Shown here one piece after another: positions 50,926 through 58,679 of a stretch of 64,000 nucleotides of DNA. A model generated the notes under the pieces. It ran no database searches. It was given only the letters and a program-made list of their open reading frames with translations, and was not told the origin of the DNA. The stretch's first letter is position 1, and every line of letters starts with the position of its first letter. The stretch spans positions 186,001-250,000 of the forward strand of contig NZ_JAFKFW010000005.1 in the NCBI RefSeq assembly GCF_017308015.1. Direction: 5' to 3'. The position numbers and the translations under genes were made by a program. This stretch comes from Allobosea sp. (GTDB taxonomy: Bacteria; Pseudomonadota; Alphaproteobacteria; Rhizobiales; Beijerinckiaceae).

Positions 50926-51619
50926 ACGGGTCCTCCTACAGGAAGAAATTCAGCGGTTGCGCGTCGACAACAGACGCCTCCGCCGCCTGCTGGAAGCTGC
51001 CAACGCGCCGGCCGAGCTACGCCACCGTATGCGCTCGACCATCGCACTGTTGCTGCAGGTCATAAGGCAGTCGGCCCATCGCGCAACGAGCATCGACAGC
51101 TATGCTGCGCATCTCGCCGAGCGCGTCGAAGCCATCTCCCGAGCTCAGGCTGCTGCCGACGATCAGGGCTCGATCGACCTGCATTCGCTCCTGTCGGAGG
51201 AGCTGACCCGGTTTCGTGTGCTGGAAGGCGAGCGACTGGAGCTCTCAGGGCCCGCCGTGCGCTTCAATGCCAGGCCAGGACAGAGCATCGCTCTTGCGTT
51301 TCATGAACTCGCGCTCAATGCCATCGAACACGGCCCCCTGGGCTTGGATGACGGAAGACTCCGTATCCGATGGCATTTTGAAGACAAATCGCAGCACCAT
51401 GTGCTTGTGCTGGAATGGCAGGAAAGCGGCGCTGAATCATGCCCATCGTCGGAAGCAGGTTTCGGAACACAGACTTTGACAGCAATGCTGTTTCACGAAC
51501 TCGGGGCGCAGACCTCGCTATTCCATCATCAGCGCGGCACATCCTGCACGATCCGAATTCCATGGAACGAGGGACTGGGCTCGGTTCTCGACGAACAGCT
51601 CGTGCCGTTGTTCCGTTGA
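50918..51619 (+). CDS. Small HWE/HisKA_2-type histidine kinase
   Basis: A 233-residue soluble kinase with no sensor domain: a coiled-coil N-terminus (about 1-30), the phosphoacceptor region ELRHRMRSTIALLLQVIRQS (His36 in place of the HWE His) and an ATP-binding part with LAFHELALNAIEHGPLGL. Very short for the class, so its signal must come from another protein or by heteromerisation. It is coupled to the Crp/Fnr gene upstream, an uncommon pairing, and is convergent with a DUF6894 gene. Confidence 0.85.
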   Translation: MDERVLLQEEIQRLRVDNRRLRRLLEAANAPAELRHRMRSTIALLLQVIRQSAHRATSIDSYAAHLAERVEAISRAQAAADDQGSIDLHSLLSEELTRFRVLEGERLELSGPAVRFNARPGQSIALAFHELALNAIEHGPLGLDDGRLRIRWHFEDKSQHHVLVLEWQESGAESCPSSEAGFGTQTLTAMLFHELGAQTSLFHHQRGTSCTIRIPWNEGLGSVLDEQLVPLFR

Positions 51620-51679
51620 TCGCCGCGACCGGCGATCCGGCGCATCACGCGCCGCTCACGCAAAGCGTATTTCGGCCGC

Positions 51680-51922
51680 TTAACGGCAATTGTGCCAATG
51701 GCCTTCAAGCATCAGCTTGGCGCTGTAGATAGCCTTGCCGCTGGTGTCGCGCACGGAAACCGCGAAAGTCCTGTGATCTCCATTCGGCAGCTCGTCCCTC
51801 GCCATGTCGGGCAGGGCGTCGAGCGCGGCCCTCCGTGCTGCCTCCGCGTCGGGGAACTCCTGCCCAACGTTGTCGATGAGCGGTCGCTGCCCGTCGGATG
51901 TGTCGATGAAGTAGCGTGGCAT
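51680..51922 (-). CDS. DUF6894 family protein (second copy)
   Basis: An 80-residue protein: MPRYFIDTSDGQRPLIDNVG, DAEAARRAALDALPDMA and the closing segment HRTFAVSVRDTSGKAIYSAKL, as in the other DUF6894 genes. The start at 51922 matches that N-terminus; the frame further upstream is an artefact. An exact EcfG-type promoter lies 33-58 bases upstream. It is convergent with the Crp-coupled kinase. Confidence 0.85.
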   Translation of the reverse strand: MPRYFIDTSDGQRPLIDNVGQEFPDAEAARRAALDALPDMARDELPNGDHRTFAVSVRDTSGKAIYSAKLMLEGHWHNCR

Positions 51923-51954
51923 GGTGCGGGTCCTGATCGGGCAAGCCCCCTCGA

Positions 51955-51980
51955 AACGGCCCCGCTTGCCAGCCGGTTCC
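51955..51980 (-). promoter_or_regulatory. EcfG-type promoter for the DUF6894 gene
   Basis: Minus strand: exact GGAAC-N17-CGTT, 33 bases upstream of the ATG at 51922. Confidence 0.65.
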
Positions 51981-52054
51981 ATCACACCGCCACAGCCTGA
52001 GCAACATGGCCTTTCGCATCACAGGTTAATGATATCGGCGAAATCCCGCGAAAA

Positions 52055-52068
52055 CTAACCTGGGTAAA
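52055..52068. promoter_or_regulatory. Operator-like site CTAAC-N4-GTAAA
   Basis: AACTAACCTGGGTAAA: the weakest member of the CTAAC family, 47 bases before the ATG at 52115. Confidence 0.35.
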
Positions 52069-52114
52069 GGCGGATGGCGCCCGACAAGGACAGGCTCAAG
52101 CAGGAGGTCATGCC

Positions 52115-52406
52115 ATGCAGAGCCCGACCGATCGCCTCGACCGAACGTTTTCCCTGGATGTCATCGTCACGCCGGAGCAGTTTCGCGACGCGCTGTCACG
52201 CCTCAGGGGACTGGAAATCGAAGGAGAGGATTCTCCGCGAAGCCGCGAGCGGGCCGCGCTTGGATATGGACTTGCCGGAGCAGATCGCCGAGGCAGGCCG
52301 GCAGATACTCGAAAAGAATTCGGAGTTGCCTTTCGGCAAGGCCGATATCGACGATCTTCCGATGGCTGGCGTGCCGGAATTTCTCGGCAAGCTGCACAAG
52401 GATTGA
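52115..52406 (+). CDS. Small hypothetical protein, frameshifted
   Basis: The start region (AGGAGG six bases before ATG at 52115; MQSPTDRLDRTFSLDVIVTP then FRDALSRLRGLEIEGE) is in one frame, and the sensible continuation (RILREAASGPRLDMDLPEQI, then LPFGKADIDDLPMAG) is in another. The switch is near 52228-52235, where one extra base separates the two. Joined, the protein would be about 97 residues, with no family match. Either a frameshift mutation or a sequence error. Confidence 0.55.
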
Positions 52407-52418
52407 AGCAAAGGGCTT

Positions 52419-52643
52419 TTATCCCGACTTCGACCCCTTGGTATCGCGCTCACGCCCGTGACCTTCGCCTTGCGTCGCGTCGCCCGATCCTGAGAGCACC
52501 ACCGGGTTGGCGCTGACCAGGCCGCCTGCGTTCGGCTCGGCTTCCGTCGGAGCGAACTGGCCTTTCGCATCACGTTGCGCGGCCTTTCCCGTCTTCACCT
52601 GCTGATCCAGCTTCTCGTCCAGCTTGTTCCCGCGTGTGGGCAT
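52419..52643 (-). CDS. Small hydrophilic hypothetical protein
   Basis: A 74-residue disordered, hydrophilic protein (MPTRGNKLDEKLDQQVKTGK, then AQRDAKGQFAPTEAEPNAGG and a Gly/Asp/Lys tail). The start at 52643 has GAGGAA seven bases upstream; the longer open frame is not preferred. Its sequence resembles stress-associated hydrophilins in composition only. Nothing was recognised in the 52644-52805 stretch upstream. Confidence 0.5.
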   Translation of the reverse strand: MPTRGNKLDEKLDQQVKTGKAAQRDAKGQFAPTEAEPNAGGLVSANPVVLSGSGDATQGEGHGRERDTKGSKSG

Positions 52644-52805
52644 TGCGTTTCCTCGCTTTGTGAAGTGGCTCTGGACCATCAAAGCCGCCTTCTCTTCAAC
52701 CCGGCGGGCGACCGATGGTTTCCGATTCACAGCCCGGCCGGCAGGGAGCGTTCGGCACAGCACGGTCGGAAGCTGAGCGCGGGCGCCGCCATCCGATTCC
52801 ACGTG

Positions 52806-52831
52806 GGAACTGGCCGTAGGGCTCGCGAGTT
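52806..52831 (+). promoter_or_regulatory. EcfG-like promoter for the ClpP-like gene
   Basis: GGAAC, 17 bases, AGTT (one mismatch), 28 bases before the ATG at 52859. Confidence 0.4.
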
Positions 52832-52858
52832 TCGGCGCCAAATCAATCGATTGATGGA

Positions 52859-53476
52859 ATGAGAATGAGCCTGTCCCTATCCACCGGGCCCGACGATGCC
52901 TCGCCCGACCTCTTCCGCCCGCTGCAGGCTCGGGATTTCCTGAACCCGCCGATCCTGCTGGCCGGCGTCGTCGATAACCTGATGTATGCCTTCTTCCGGG
53001 ATCGTCTGATGACGGCGCCGCTGGAAGGTGTCGTCGTCATCGAGCTCAGCACCTTGGGAGGCGACCCAGAGGTGGCACGGATGATGGGAGAGGATATCCG
53101 ATTCCACAGCGAGCAGGAACCGAACCGGCGCTTCGTCTTCCTCGGCAAGGCTGCAATCTACTCGGCCGGCGCCACATTCATGAGCTTCTTCGCCCGCCCG
53201 AACCGTTACCTGACGCGCGGCACACGGCTCATGATCCACGAGCGCAAGCTGCAGGCCACCGTCACGCTCGACGGCCCGCTGACCATGTGCATCGCCAACC
53301 TCAAGGCGAAGCTCAACGAGATCGAGCAGTCGATCCAGATCCAGAACGAAGGGTTCCAGAATCTCATCGCCGGCTCATCGGTCACCATGGAGCAAGTGCT
53401 CAAGCTGGCGCCCGAGAACTGGTATATCGAGGCCAACGAGGCGATGAATCTTGGCCTCATCGAAGGCGTCATCTGA
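52859..53476 (+). CDS. ClpP-like (crotonase-fold) serine peptidase
   Basis: A 205-residue protein of the ClpP/Ser-peptidase fold without a signal peptide. LGGDPEVARMMGEDIRFHS matches the ClpP oligomerisation/oxyanion region. Ser102 in GKAAIYSAGATFMSFF and His127 in GTRLMIHERK are in the positions of the catalytic pair. It lacks a recognised Clp adaptor segment and no ClpX or ClpA gene is adjacent, so it may be a stand-alone peptidase or inactive homolog. An EcfG-like promoter lies just upstream. Confidence 0.75.
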   Translation: MRMSLSLSTGPDDASPDLFRPLQARDFLNPPILLAGVVDNLMYAFFRDRLMTAPLEGVVVIELSTLGGDPEVARMMGEDIRFHSEQEPNRRFVFLGKAAIYSAGATFMSFFARPNRYLTRGTRLMIHERKLQATVTLDGPLTMCIANLKAKLNEIEQSIQIQNEGFQNLIAGSSVTMEQVLKLAPENWYIEANEAMNLGLIEGVI

Positions 53477-53580
53477 GAAGCGGGAGCTGCGCACGGCCGC
53501 TGGCGTGATGCTCGACCGTCTCCCCTTTAGATGCCCGCGCTCGAATAAATCCACGAGGATACGGTTCGACCTGGCGGCGT

Positions 53581-53604
53581 ACTCGGTGCGTTAGCGCACC
53601 GAGT
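53581..53604. terminator. Hairpin downstream of the ClpP-like gene
   Basis: ACTCGGTGCG-TTAG-CGCACCGAGT, perfect 10-bp arms, 105 bases after the ClpP-like stop, followed by TCC, not a T-run. Possible terminator or structured spacer. The rest of 53477-53693 has no gene. Confidence 0.45.
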
Positions 53605-53693
53605 TCCACGGCCCTCGAACATCTGAAGGCCTCCATCGGTTCCTCTCCCGAGCCTTCGGGTTCTCCCAGCAACCGAACAATTGGAGGTTTGCC

Positions 53694-53996
53694 ATGGCAA
53701 ACAACAACGACCAGCGCGGCTTCGGCTCCATGGATGAGGACAAGCAGCGCGATATCGCGTCGAAGGGCGGCCAGAGCGTGCCGGCCGAGAAGCGCAGCTT
53801 CTCGCAGGATCACGACCTCGCCTCCGAGGCCGGCCGCAAGGGCGGCGAAAACAGTGGCGGCGGCGACCGTCAGCAGCAGGCGAGCGGCAACGACCGCAGC
53901 CAGCAAGGCGGCGATGGCAACCGCGGCGGTTCCGGCAACTTCGCCAACGATCGCGAGCGCGCCTCCGAGGCCGGCCGCAAGGGCGGCCAGAGCTGA
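53694..53996 (+). CDS. KGG-repeat stress protein
   Basis: A 100-residue very hydrophilic protein of the KGG/con-10/GsiB type. Three copies of the repeat are visible: [40 protein letters not shown] and [20 protein letters not shown], separated by Gly/Asn/Gln linkers. Such proteins are stress-induced hydrophilins thought to protect during drying or starvation. GGAGG lies seven bases before the ATG. A strong hairpin ends the transcript after the stop. Confidence 0.88.
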   Translation: MANNNDQRGFGSMDEDKQRDIASKGGQSVPAEKRSFSQDHDLASEAGRKGGENSGGGDRQQQASGNDRSQQGGDGNRGGSGNFANDRERASEAGRKGGQS

Positions 53997-54005
53997 TCTG
54001 GCGGT

Positions 54006-54032
54006 GGCTGTCCCGCTTTCGGCGGGACAGCC
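54006..54032 (+). terminator. Terminator after the KGG gene
   Basis: GGCTGTCCCGC-TTTCG-GCGGGACAGCC, perfect 11-bp arms, starting 10 bases after the KGG stop. The T-run is short. Confidence 0.65.
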
Positions 54033-54057
54033 AGTTCCATCTCATCGGGAGGGTACC

Positions 54058-55227
54058 GTGAAGGCTCTGGTTTGGCATGGAAAGAACGACATACGCTGCG
54101 AGGCGGTGCCTGATCCCGCGATCGAGCACCCGCGCGATGCCATCATCAAGGTCACGGCCTGCGCCATCTGCGGTTCCGATCTTCATATATTCGACGGCGT
54201 CATCCCGCAGATGAAAAGCGGAGACGTGATCGGCCATGAGACGATGGGCGAAGTCGTCGAAGTCGGTTCCCAGAACAGCAAACTGAAGGTCGGTGACCGT
54301 GTCGTCGTGCCCTTCACGATCTCCTGCGGCGAATGCTTCTTCTGCCAGCGCGGCTATTTCTCCGGCTGCGAACGCTCGAACCCCGACCGGGAAAAGGCCG
54401 CCAAGCTCTGGGGCAATTCGCCGGCTGGGCTGTTCGGCTACTCGCATCTGCTCGGCGGTTATTCGGGCGGCCAGGCGGAATATCTGCGTGTGCCCTATGC
54501 CGATATCGGCCCCCTTAAAGTCCCGTCAGGCCTCTCCGACGAGCAGGTCCTGTTCCTCTCCGACATCTTTCCGACCGGATACATGGCAGCCGAGTTCTGC
54601 GATATCCAAGGCGGCGAGACCATCGCGATCTGGGGCTGCGGGCCGGTCGGGCAATTCGCGATCAAAAGCGCCTTTCTGCTCGGCGCCGAGCGGGTGATCG
54701 CCATCGACACGGTGCCTGAACGCCTCGAACTGGCGCGCCGGAGCGGCGCACTCACGCTCGATTTCATGAGTGAGGATATCTACGAACGCATCATGGAATT
54801 GACCGCCGGGCGCGGCGCCGATGCCTGCATCGATGCTGTCGGCACCGAGCCGGAAACCATGGCAAGCGCCGATTCGATCCTCGATCGGATCAAGGTCGCG
54901 ACCTTCATGGGCACGGACAGGCCGCATGTGCTGCGCCAGGCTATCCACTGCTGTCGCAATTTCGGCGTCGTCTCGATCGTCGGCGTCTATGGCGGCTTTC
55001 TCGACAAGATACCGATGGGATCGGCGATCAATCGCGGCCTGACCTTCCGCATGGCCCAGACACCGGTTCAGCACTACATGCCGAAGCTGCTCCAGCTGAT
55101 CGAGGACGGGAAGATCGACCCCGGCTTCGTCATCACACACCGGGCTTCGCTTCAGGAAGGCCCCGAGCTCTACAAGACATTTCGCGCCAAGCAGGACGGC
55201 TGCATCAAGGCCATCATGACCCCGTGA
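54058..55227 (+). CDS. Zinc-dependent alcohol dehydrogenase
   Basis: A 389-residue zinc medium-chain dehydrogenase. GTG at 54058 with GGGAGGG upstream sets the start. [11 protein letters not shown] and [12 protein letters not shown] carry catalytic-zinc ligands; the [15 protein letters not shown] loop supplies the four structural-zinc cysteines. The cofactor loop reads [13 protein letters not shown]. The long structural-zinc loop resembles the formaldehyde/threonine-dehydrogenase group, but the substrate is not certain. It is 12 bases before an SDR gene and probably expressed with it. Confidence 0.92.
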   Translation: MKALVWHGKNDIRCEAVPDPAIEHPRDAIIKVTACAICGSDLHIFDGVIPQMKSGDVIGHETMGEVVEVGSQNSKLKVGDRVVVPFTISCGECFFCQRGYFSGCERSNPDREKAAKLWGNSPAGLFGYSHLLGGYSGGQAEYLRVPYADIGPLKVPSGLSDEQVLFLSDIFPTGYMAAEFCDIQGGETIAIWGCGPVGQFAIKSAFLLGAERVIAIDTVPERLELARRSGALTLDFMSEDIYERIMELTAGRGADACIDAVGTEPETMASADSILDRIKVATFMGTDRPHVLRQAIHCCRNFGVVSIVGVYGGFLDKIPMGSAINRGLTFRMAQTPVQHYMPKLLQLIEDGKIDPGFVITHRASLQEGPELYKTFRAKQDGCIKAIMTP

Positions 55228-55239
55228 AAGGAGGATTCC

Positions 55240-56034
55240 ATGGGACAGGCAACGCCAACGACCAAGCTCGCCGTGGTCACCGGCGCATCCTCGGGCATCG
55301 GCTATGAACTCGCCGTGCAATGTGCCGGGCAAGGCTTCGACCTGATCATCGCCGCCGACGAGGCGGAGATCGACCAGGCCGGCGACAAGTTGCGCCGGAT
55401 GGGCGTGGCCGTGGAGGCTCTCGAAGCCAATCTCGCGACGACCGAAGGCTGCGACAAGCTCTACGCCGCCCTTCAGGGCCGCCCTGTCGATGCCTTGCTC
55501 GCCAATGCAGGGCGGGGCCTCGGCCGTGCCTTCGTCGATCAAGACTGGCAGGATATCCGCTATGTCATCGACACGAACGTCACCGGCACCGTCTATCTGA
55601 TCCAGAAGATCGCCCGCGACATGCGCGATCGCGGTGCCGGCCGTATTCTGATCACCGGCTCGATCGCCGGCTTCATGCCGGGTACTTTCCAGGCCGTCTA
55701 TAACGGCACGAAGGCGTTCCTCGATTCCTTCTCCTTTGCGATCCGTGCCGAACTTGCCGAGACCGGCGTGACCGTCACCTGCCTGATGCCGGGCGCGACG
55801 GAAACCGAGTTCTTCGAACGCGCCGACATGCTCGACACCAAGGTCGGCACCGACGCGAAGGACGACCCTGCCGAGGTCGCGAAGACGGGGTTCGACGCGA
55901 TGATGGCGGGAGAAGGCGATGTCGTCAGCGGCTGGTACAACAAGCTTCAGTCCGCGATCGCAAATGTAACTCCGGCCAGCGTCCTGGCCGAGCAGCACCG
56001 CAAGATGGCCGCTCCCGGCACCGCGAAGCGCTGA
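55240..56034 (+). CDS. SDR family oxidoreductase
   Basis: A 264-residue short-chain dehydrogenase. VVTGASSGIGYELAVQCAGQ is the cofactor site, ANAGRG follows, and the catalytic Tyr-X3-Lys is in YNGTKAFLDSFSF. The GSIAGFMPGTFQAV segment supplies the active Ser. Predicted to be NADP(H)-dependent, substrate unknown. In an operon with the alcohol dehydrogenase upstream and a 70-residue gene downstream (27 bases). Confidence 0.92.
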   Translation: MGQATPTTKLAVVTGASSGIGYELAVQCAGQGFDLIIAADEAEIDQAGDKLRRMGVAVEALEANLATTEGCDKLYAALQGRPVDALLANAGRGLGRAFVDQDWQDIRYVIDTNVTGTVYLIQKIARDMRDRGAGRILITGSIAGFMPGTFQAVYNGTKAFLDSFSFAIRAELAETGVTVTCLMPGATETEFFERADMLDTKVGTDAKDDPAEVAKTGFDAMMAGEGDVVSGWYNKLQSAIANVTPASVLAEQHRKMAAPGTAKR

Positions 56035-56061
56035 GCGGGCCAAGAGCGCGAGGAGCAAACG

Positions 56062-56274
56062 ATGTCTGGACGCCAGAAGACAGAGACTGCTTTCGACCGA
56101 GCCCGCGAGCGGGTCGAGAGCCACCTGTCTGATAGGGATGGAAAGGGCGACAAGCTGACACCGCCAGCTGGCCCACACTCCAGCGAAGAGACGACGGACG
56201 AGGCGAAGACCCCGGGAAGCGGCGCGCTATCACCGCCCCGGCCGCGTCATGATATCGAGACGGGCACGGGCTGA
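56062..56274 (+). CDS. Small hydrophilic hypothetical protein
   Basis: A 70-residue disordered protein (MSGRQKTETAFDRARERVES, then GDKLTPPAGPHSSEETTDEA). GAGGAG lies seven bases before the ATG. It belongs to the last position of the dehydrogenase operon. No family assigned. Confidence 0.55.
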   Translation: MSGRQKTETAFDRARERVESHLSDRDGKGDKLTPPAGPHSSEETTDEAKTPGSGALSPPRPRHDIETGTG

Positions 56275-56303
56275 GGCACGCATTCTTAGACTAAACAGTT
56301 TCG

Positions 56304-56579
56304 TTAGCCCTGCTTGTCGAGGTCGACAATCTTGATCGTTCCGCTCGGCTTGCGTTCTTGCGCCTCCCTCTGCTGTCCTCCCCCGACTTCCGAATGATGC
56401 TTTTCGGCCGCGAAGTCTTCGGGGTCATCCGCTTCATAGGGCGCATGAGGTCCCGTCGGGTGCGTCGAGCGTGGGCTAGGACCTGCGCGATTCTCGTTTT
56501 CTTCACCCGGCTGCCCAGGCCTGCGCGCGGTATTGTAGGCGGCCGACGCATCCGTAGCTTTGTTGGGAACCTTGTTCAT
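56304..56579 (-). CDS. Small hydrophilic hypothetical protein
   Basis: A 91-residue Glu/Gln/Pro-rich hydrophilic protein (MNKVPNKATDASAAYNTARR, then GPHAPYEADDPEDFAAEKHH and KPSGTIKIVDLDKQG at the end). AGGAGG is eight bases before the ATG, a strong start. No domain. Convergent with the dehydrogenase operon. Confidence 0.6.
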   Translation of the reverse strand: MNKVPNKATDASAAYNTARRPGQPGEENENRAGPSPRSTHPTGPHAPYEADDPEDFAAEKHHSEVGGGQQREAQERKPSGTIKIVDLDKQG

Positions 56580-56633
56580 TGATCTATCCTCCTGTGAGGT
56601 AAATGTCCTCCACCGGGAAGCTCGAGCCGCCCA

Positions 56634-56849
56634 CTACTGGCGAGGGGCAGGCAGCTTTTGAAGATCAGTCGGGCTTTTCGGCGCGTCCTGCGGATCGACA
56701 TGCCCGGACCGCTGCTCGCGCAGTGTGTCTGCATGGTAGAGATTGAAGCCTACGAAGATCACGACGATCATCGCGGCGATGACGGCAACGTTCATCAAAG
56801 CGGCTCTTCCGGCCTTGCGTGGCGGCGGCGGTACACGATTTGCGGTCAT
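56634..56849 (-). CDS. Small single-pass membrane protein
   Basis: A 71-residue protein with one N-terminal membrane helix (MNVAVIAAMIVVIFVGFNLY, about 19-38) after a basic head, then a hydrophilic tail (EQRSGHVDPQDAPKSPTDL). It is probably anchored in the inner membrane with the tail outside, on positive-inside grounds. No strong ribosome site. Function unknown. Confidence 0.55.
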   Translation of the reverse strand: MTANRVPPPPRKAGRAALMNVAVIAAMIVVIFVGFNLYHADTLREQRSGHVDPQDAPKSPTDLQKLPAPRQ

Positions 56850-56976
56850 GAGGGTCCGACTTCGGCATAATCGGTGATCTTGATCGAACGCGAGCCGGCC
56901 CGGCGCGTTCCCTCGATCGAGAATCCGCCGATCTCGAAGAAGGCCGTTTTCCTCTTTGATCGTCCGGCCAAGCGCG

Positions 56977-57002
56977 GGAACCGGGCTCGTCTTGGTGGTG
57001 TT
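56977..57002 (+). promoter_or_regulatory. EcfG-like promoter for the glucan synthesis gene
   Basis: GGAAC, 17 bases, TGTT (one mismatch), 51 bases before the TTG start at 57053. Confidence 0.4.
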
Positions 57003-57052
57003 CTAGAAGCGCCCGCCTGTGGAGGCCGGCCGCCAATCCGGGGGATTCAACC

Positions 57053-58657
57053 TTGTCCGCACCGTCTCGTCGCGCGATGCTCGCCCTGTTATCCGGCGCC
57101 TGCATGTTCGGGAACAGTTCGGCGCGGGCCCAGGTGCCCGCTGGATCCAAGAAAGGCTTCGGCTACGACGACGTCGTCCAGCGGGCGACGGCGCTGGCGA
57201 AGCAACCCTTCGATGCCGAAAGCGCGAAGATCCCGGCCGAGCTCTCGAGCCTGACCTATGACAGCTATCGTGAAATCCGGTTTCGCCGCGACAAGGCCTT
57301 CTGGCGCGAGGGCGGCTCGGATTTCCGCCTGCTGCCCTTCCATCTGGGCTTTCTGCACAACAAGCCGGTCCAGGTTCACATCATCAGCCACGGCAACGCG
57401 GTCCCGATTCCCTTCACGACAGGTCTGTTCGAATACGGCAAGGTTCCCATCCCCAAGGGACTTTCACCGGCGCTCGGCTTCGCGGGCTTTGCGGTGACCA
57501 CCAACCTGAACGACCCGAAGGTCCAGGACGAAGTCATCTCCTTCCTGGGCGCGAGCTATTTCCGGCTGATCGGGCGGGGGCATCGCTATGGGCTGTCGGC
57601 GCGCTCACTCGCGCTGGATGTCGGTGGCGAAGGGCCCGAGGAGTTCCCGTTCATGCGGGCGCTATGGGTCGAGGAGCCCTCTCGCGACTCGACCGAGCTG
57701 GTGATCTACGCCCTGCTCGATTCCCCGTCGGTCGCAGGCGCCTTTCGCTATGTCGTGCGCCCAGGGCGCGACACCTCCATGGACGTCACGGCAACCATCA
57801 TCCCGCGCCGGGAGATTGCACGGATCGGCATCGCGCCGCTGACCTCGATGTTCCAGGCCGGAGAAGGCGATCTCGGTCAACGAACCGATTTCCGTCCCGA
57901 AATCCACGATTCGGACGGGCTGATGATGCAAGCCGGCAGCGGCGAGTGGATCTGGCGTCCCATTCGCAACCCCAAGGCGCTGCGCATATCGAGCTTCGGC
58001 GACAAGAACCCGCGCGGCTTCGGACTGATGCAGCGCGACCGCGACTTTGGCAGCTATCAGGATCTCGAAGCGCGCTACGATGCACGGCCAGGCTACTGGG
58101 TGCAGCCTCAGGGCGACTGGGGCGAGGGCCGGGTCGACCTCATCGAGATACCGACGAATAACGAAGCCTTCGACAACATCGTCGCCTGCTGGACGCCCGG
58201 CAAGCCGCTGCCCGTCGGAGAACCCGCCGAATTCGGCTACCGCATCTCGGCACTGTCGACGACTTGGCACCTGCACCCCTACGCGCAGGTGCAGCAGAGC
58301 TTCAACGGCTCCGATATCGAGGACGGCGTCTCCCAAGGGCAAGGCACGAAACGCTTTATCGTCGATTTCGCCGGCGGCGACCTCGCCTATTACCAGCGTG
58401 AGCCCGACCGCTTGGAGCTCGTCGCGACGACGACGGCCGGCGCCATCACTACGAAGATCCTGACGTTCAATGCGCCGCTGAAAGGTGTGCGCGCCATCGT
58501 CGACGCAACGCTGCCGGACGGCCAGTCGGCTGAGCTTCGCCTGTTCCTGAAATCGCGCAATCGCACCTTGAGCGAGACCTGGACGGCGACCTGGTCGGTA
58601 CCGGCGGGCGACTCCGCCAAGCTACAGCCTTCGAAGATCGAACCGGCACGCAACTGA
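57053..58657 (+). CDS. Periplasmic glucan biosynthesis protein (OpgG/OpgD family)
   Basis: A 534-residue MdoG-family protein involved in osmoregulated periplasmic glucan synthesis. The N-terminus (SAPSRRAMLALLSGACMFGN) has twin Arg and a hydrophobic run, so Tat export to the periplasm is likely, as for OpgD. Family segments follow: FGYDDVVQRATALAKQPFDA, SYREIRFRRDKAFW and the second beta-domain. TTG at 57053 is used with GGGGG upstream; an internal ATG nine codons later is an alternative. The membrane glucosyltransferase OpgH is not in the window. Confidence 0.93.
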   Translation: MSAPSRRAMLALLSGACMFGNSSARAQVPAGSKKGFGYDDVVQRATALAKQPFDAESAKIPAELSSLTYDSYREIRFRRDKAFWREGGSDFRLLPFHLGFLHNKPVQVHIISHGNAVPIPFTTGLFEYGKVPIPKGLSPALGFAGFAVTTNLNDPKVQDEVISFLGASYFRLIGRGHRYGLSARSLALDVGGEGPEEFPFMRALWVEEPSRDSTELVIYALLDSPSVAGAFRYVVRPGRDTSMDVTATIIPRREIARIGIAPLTSMFQAGEGDLGQRTDFRPEIHDSDGLMMQAGSGEWIWRPIRNPKALRISSFGDKNPRGFGLMQRDRDFGSYQDLEARYDARPGYWVQPQGDWGEGRVDLIEIPTNNEAFDNIVACWTPGKPLPVGEPAEFGYRISALSTTWHLHPYAQVQQSFNGSDIEDGVSQGQGTKRFIVDFAGGDLAYYQREPDRLELVATTTAGAITTKILTFNAPLKGVRAIVDATLPDGQSAELRLFLKSRNRTLSETWTATWSVPAGDSAKLQPSKIEPARN

Positions 58658-58679
58658 TGCCTCTGCCCTTCATTCCGAT

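Noticed and set aside
53469-53906. Minus-strand frame over the KGG gene
   Set aside because: It is an antisense shadow of the KGG repeats and its composition is Val/Ala/Leu from the complement.
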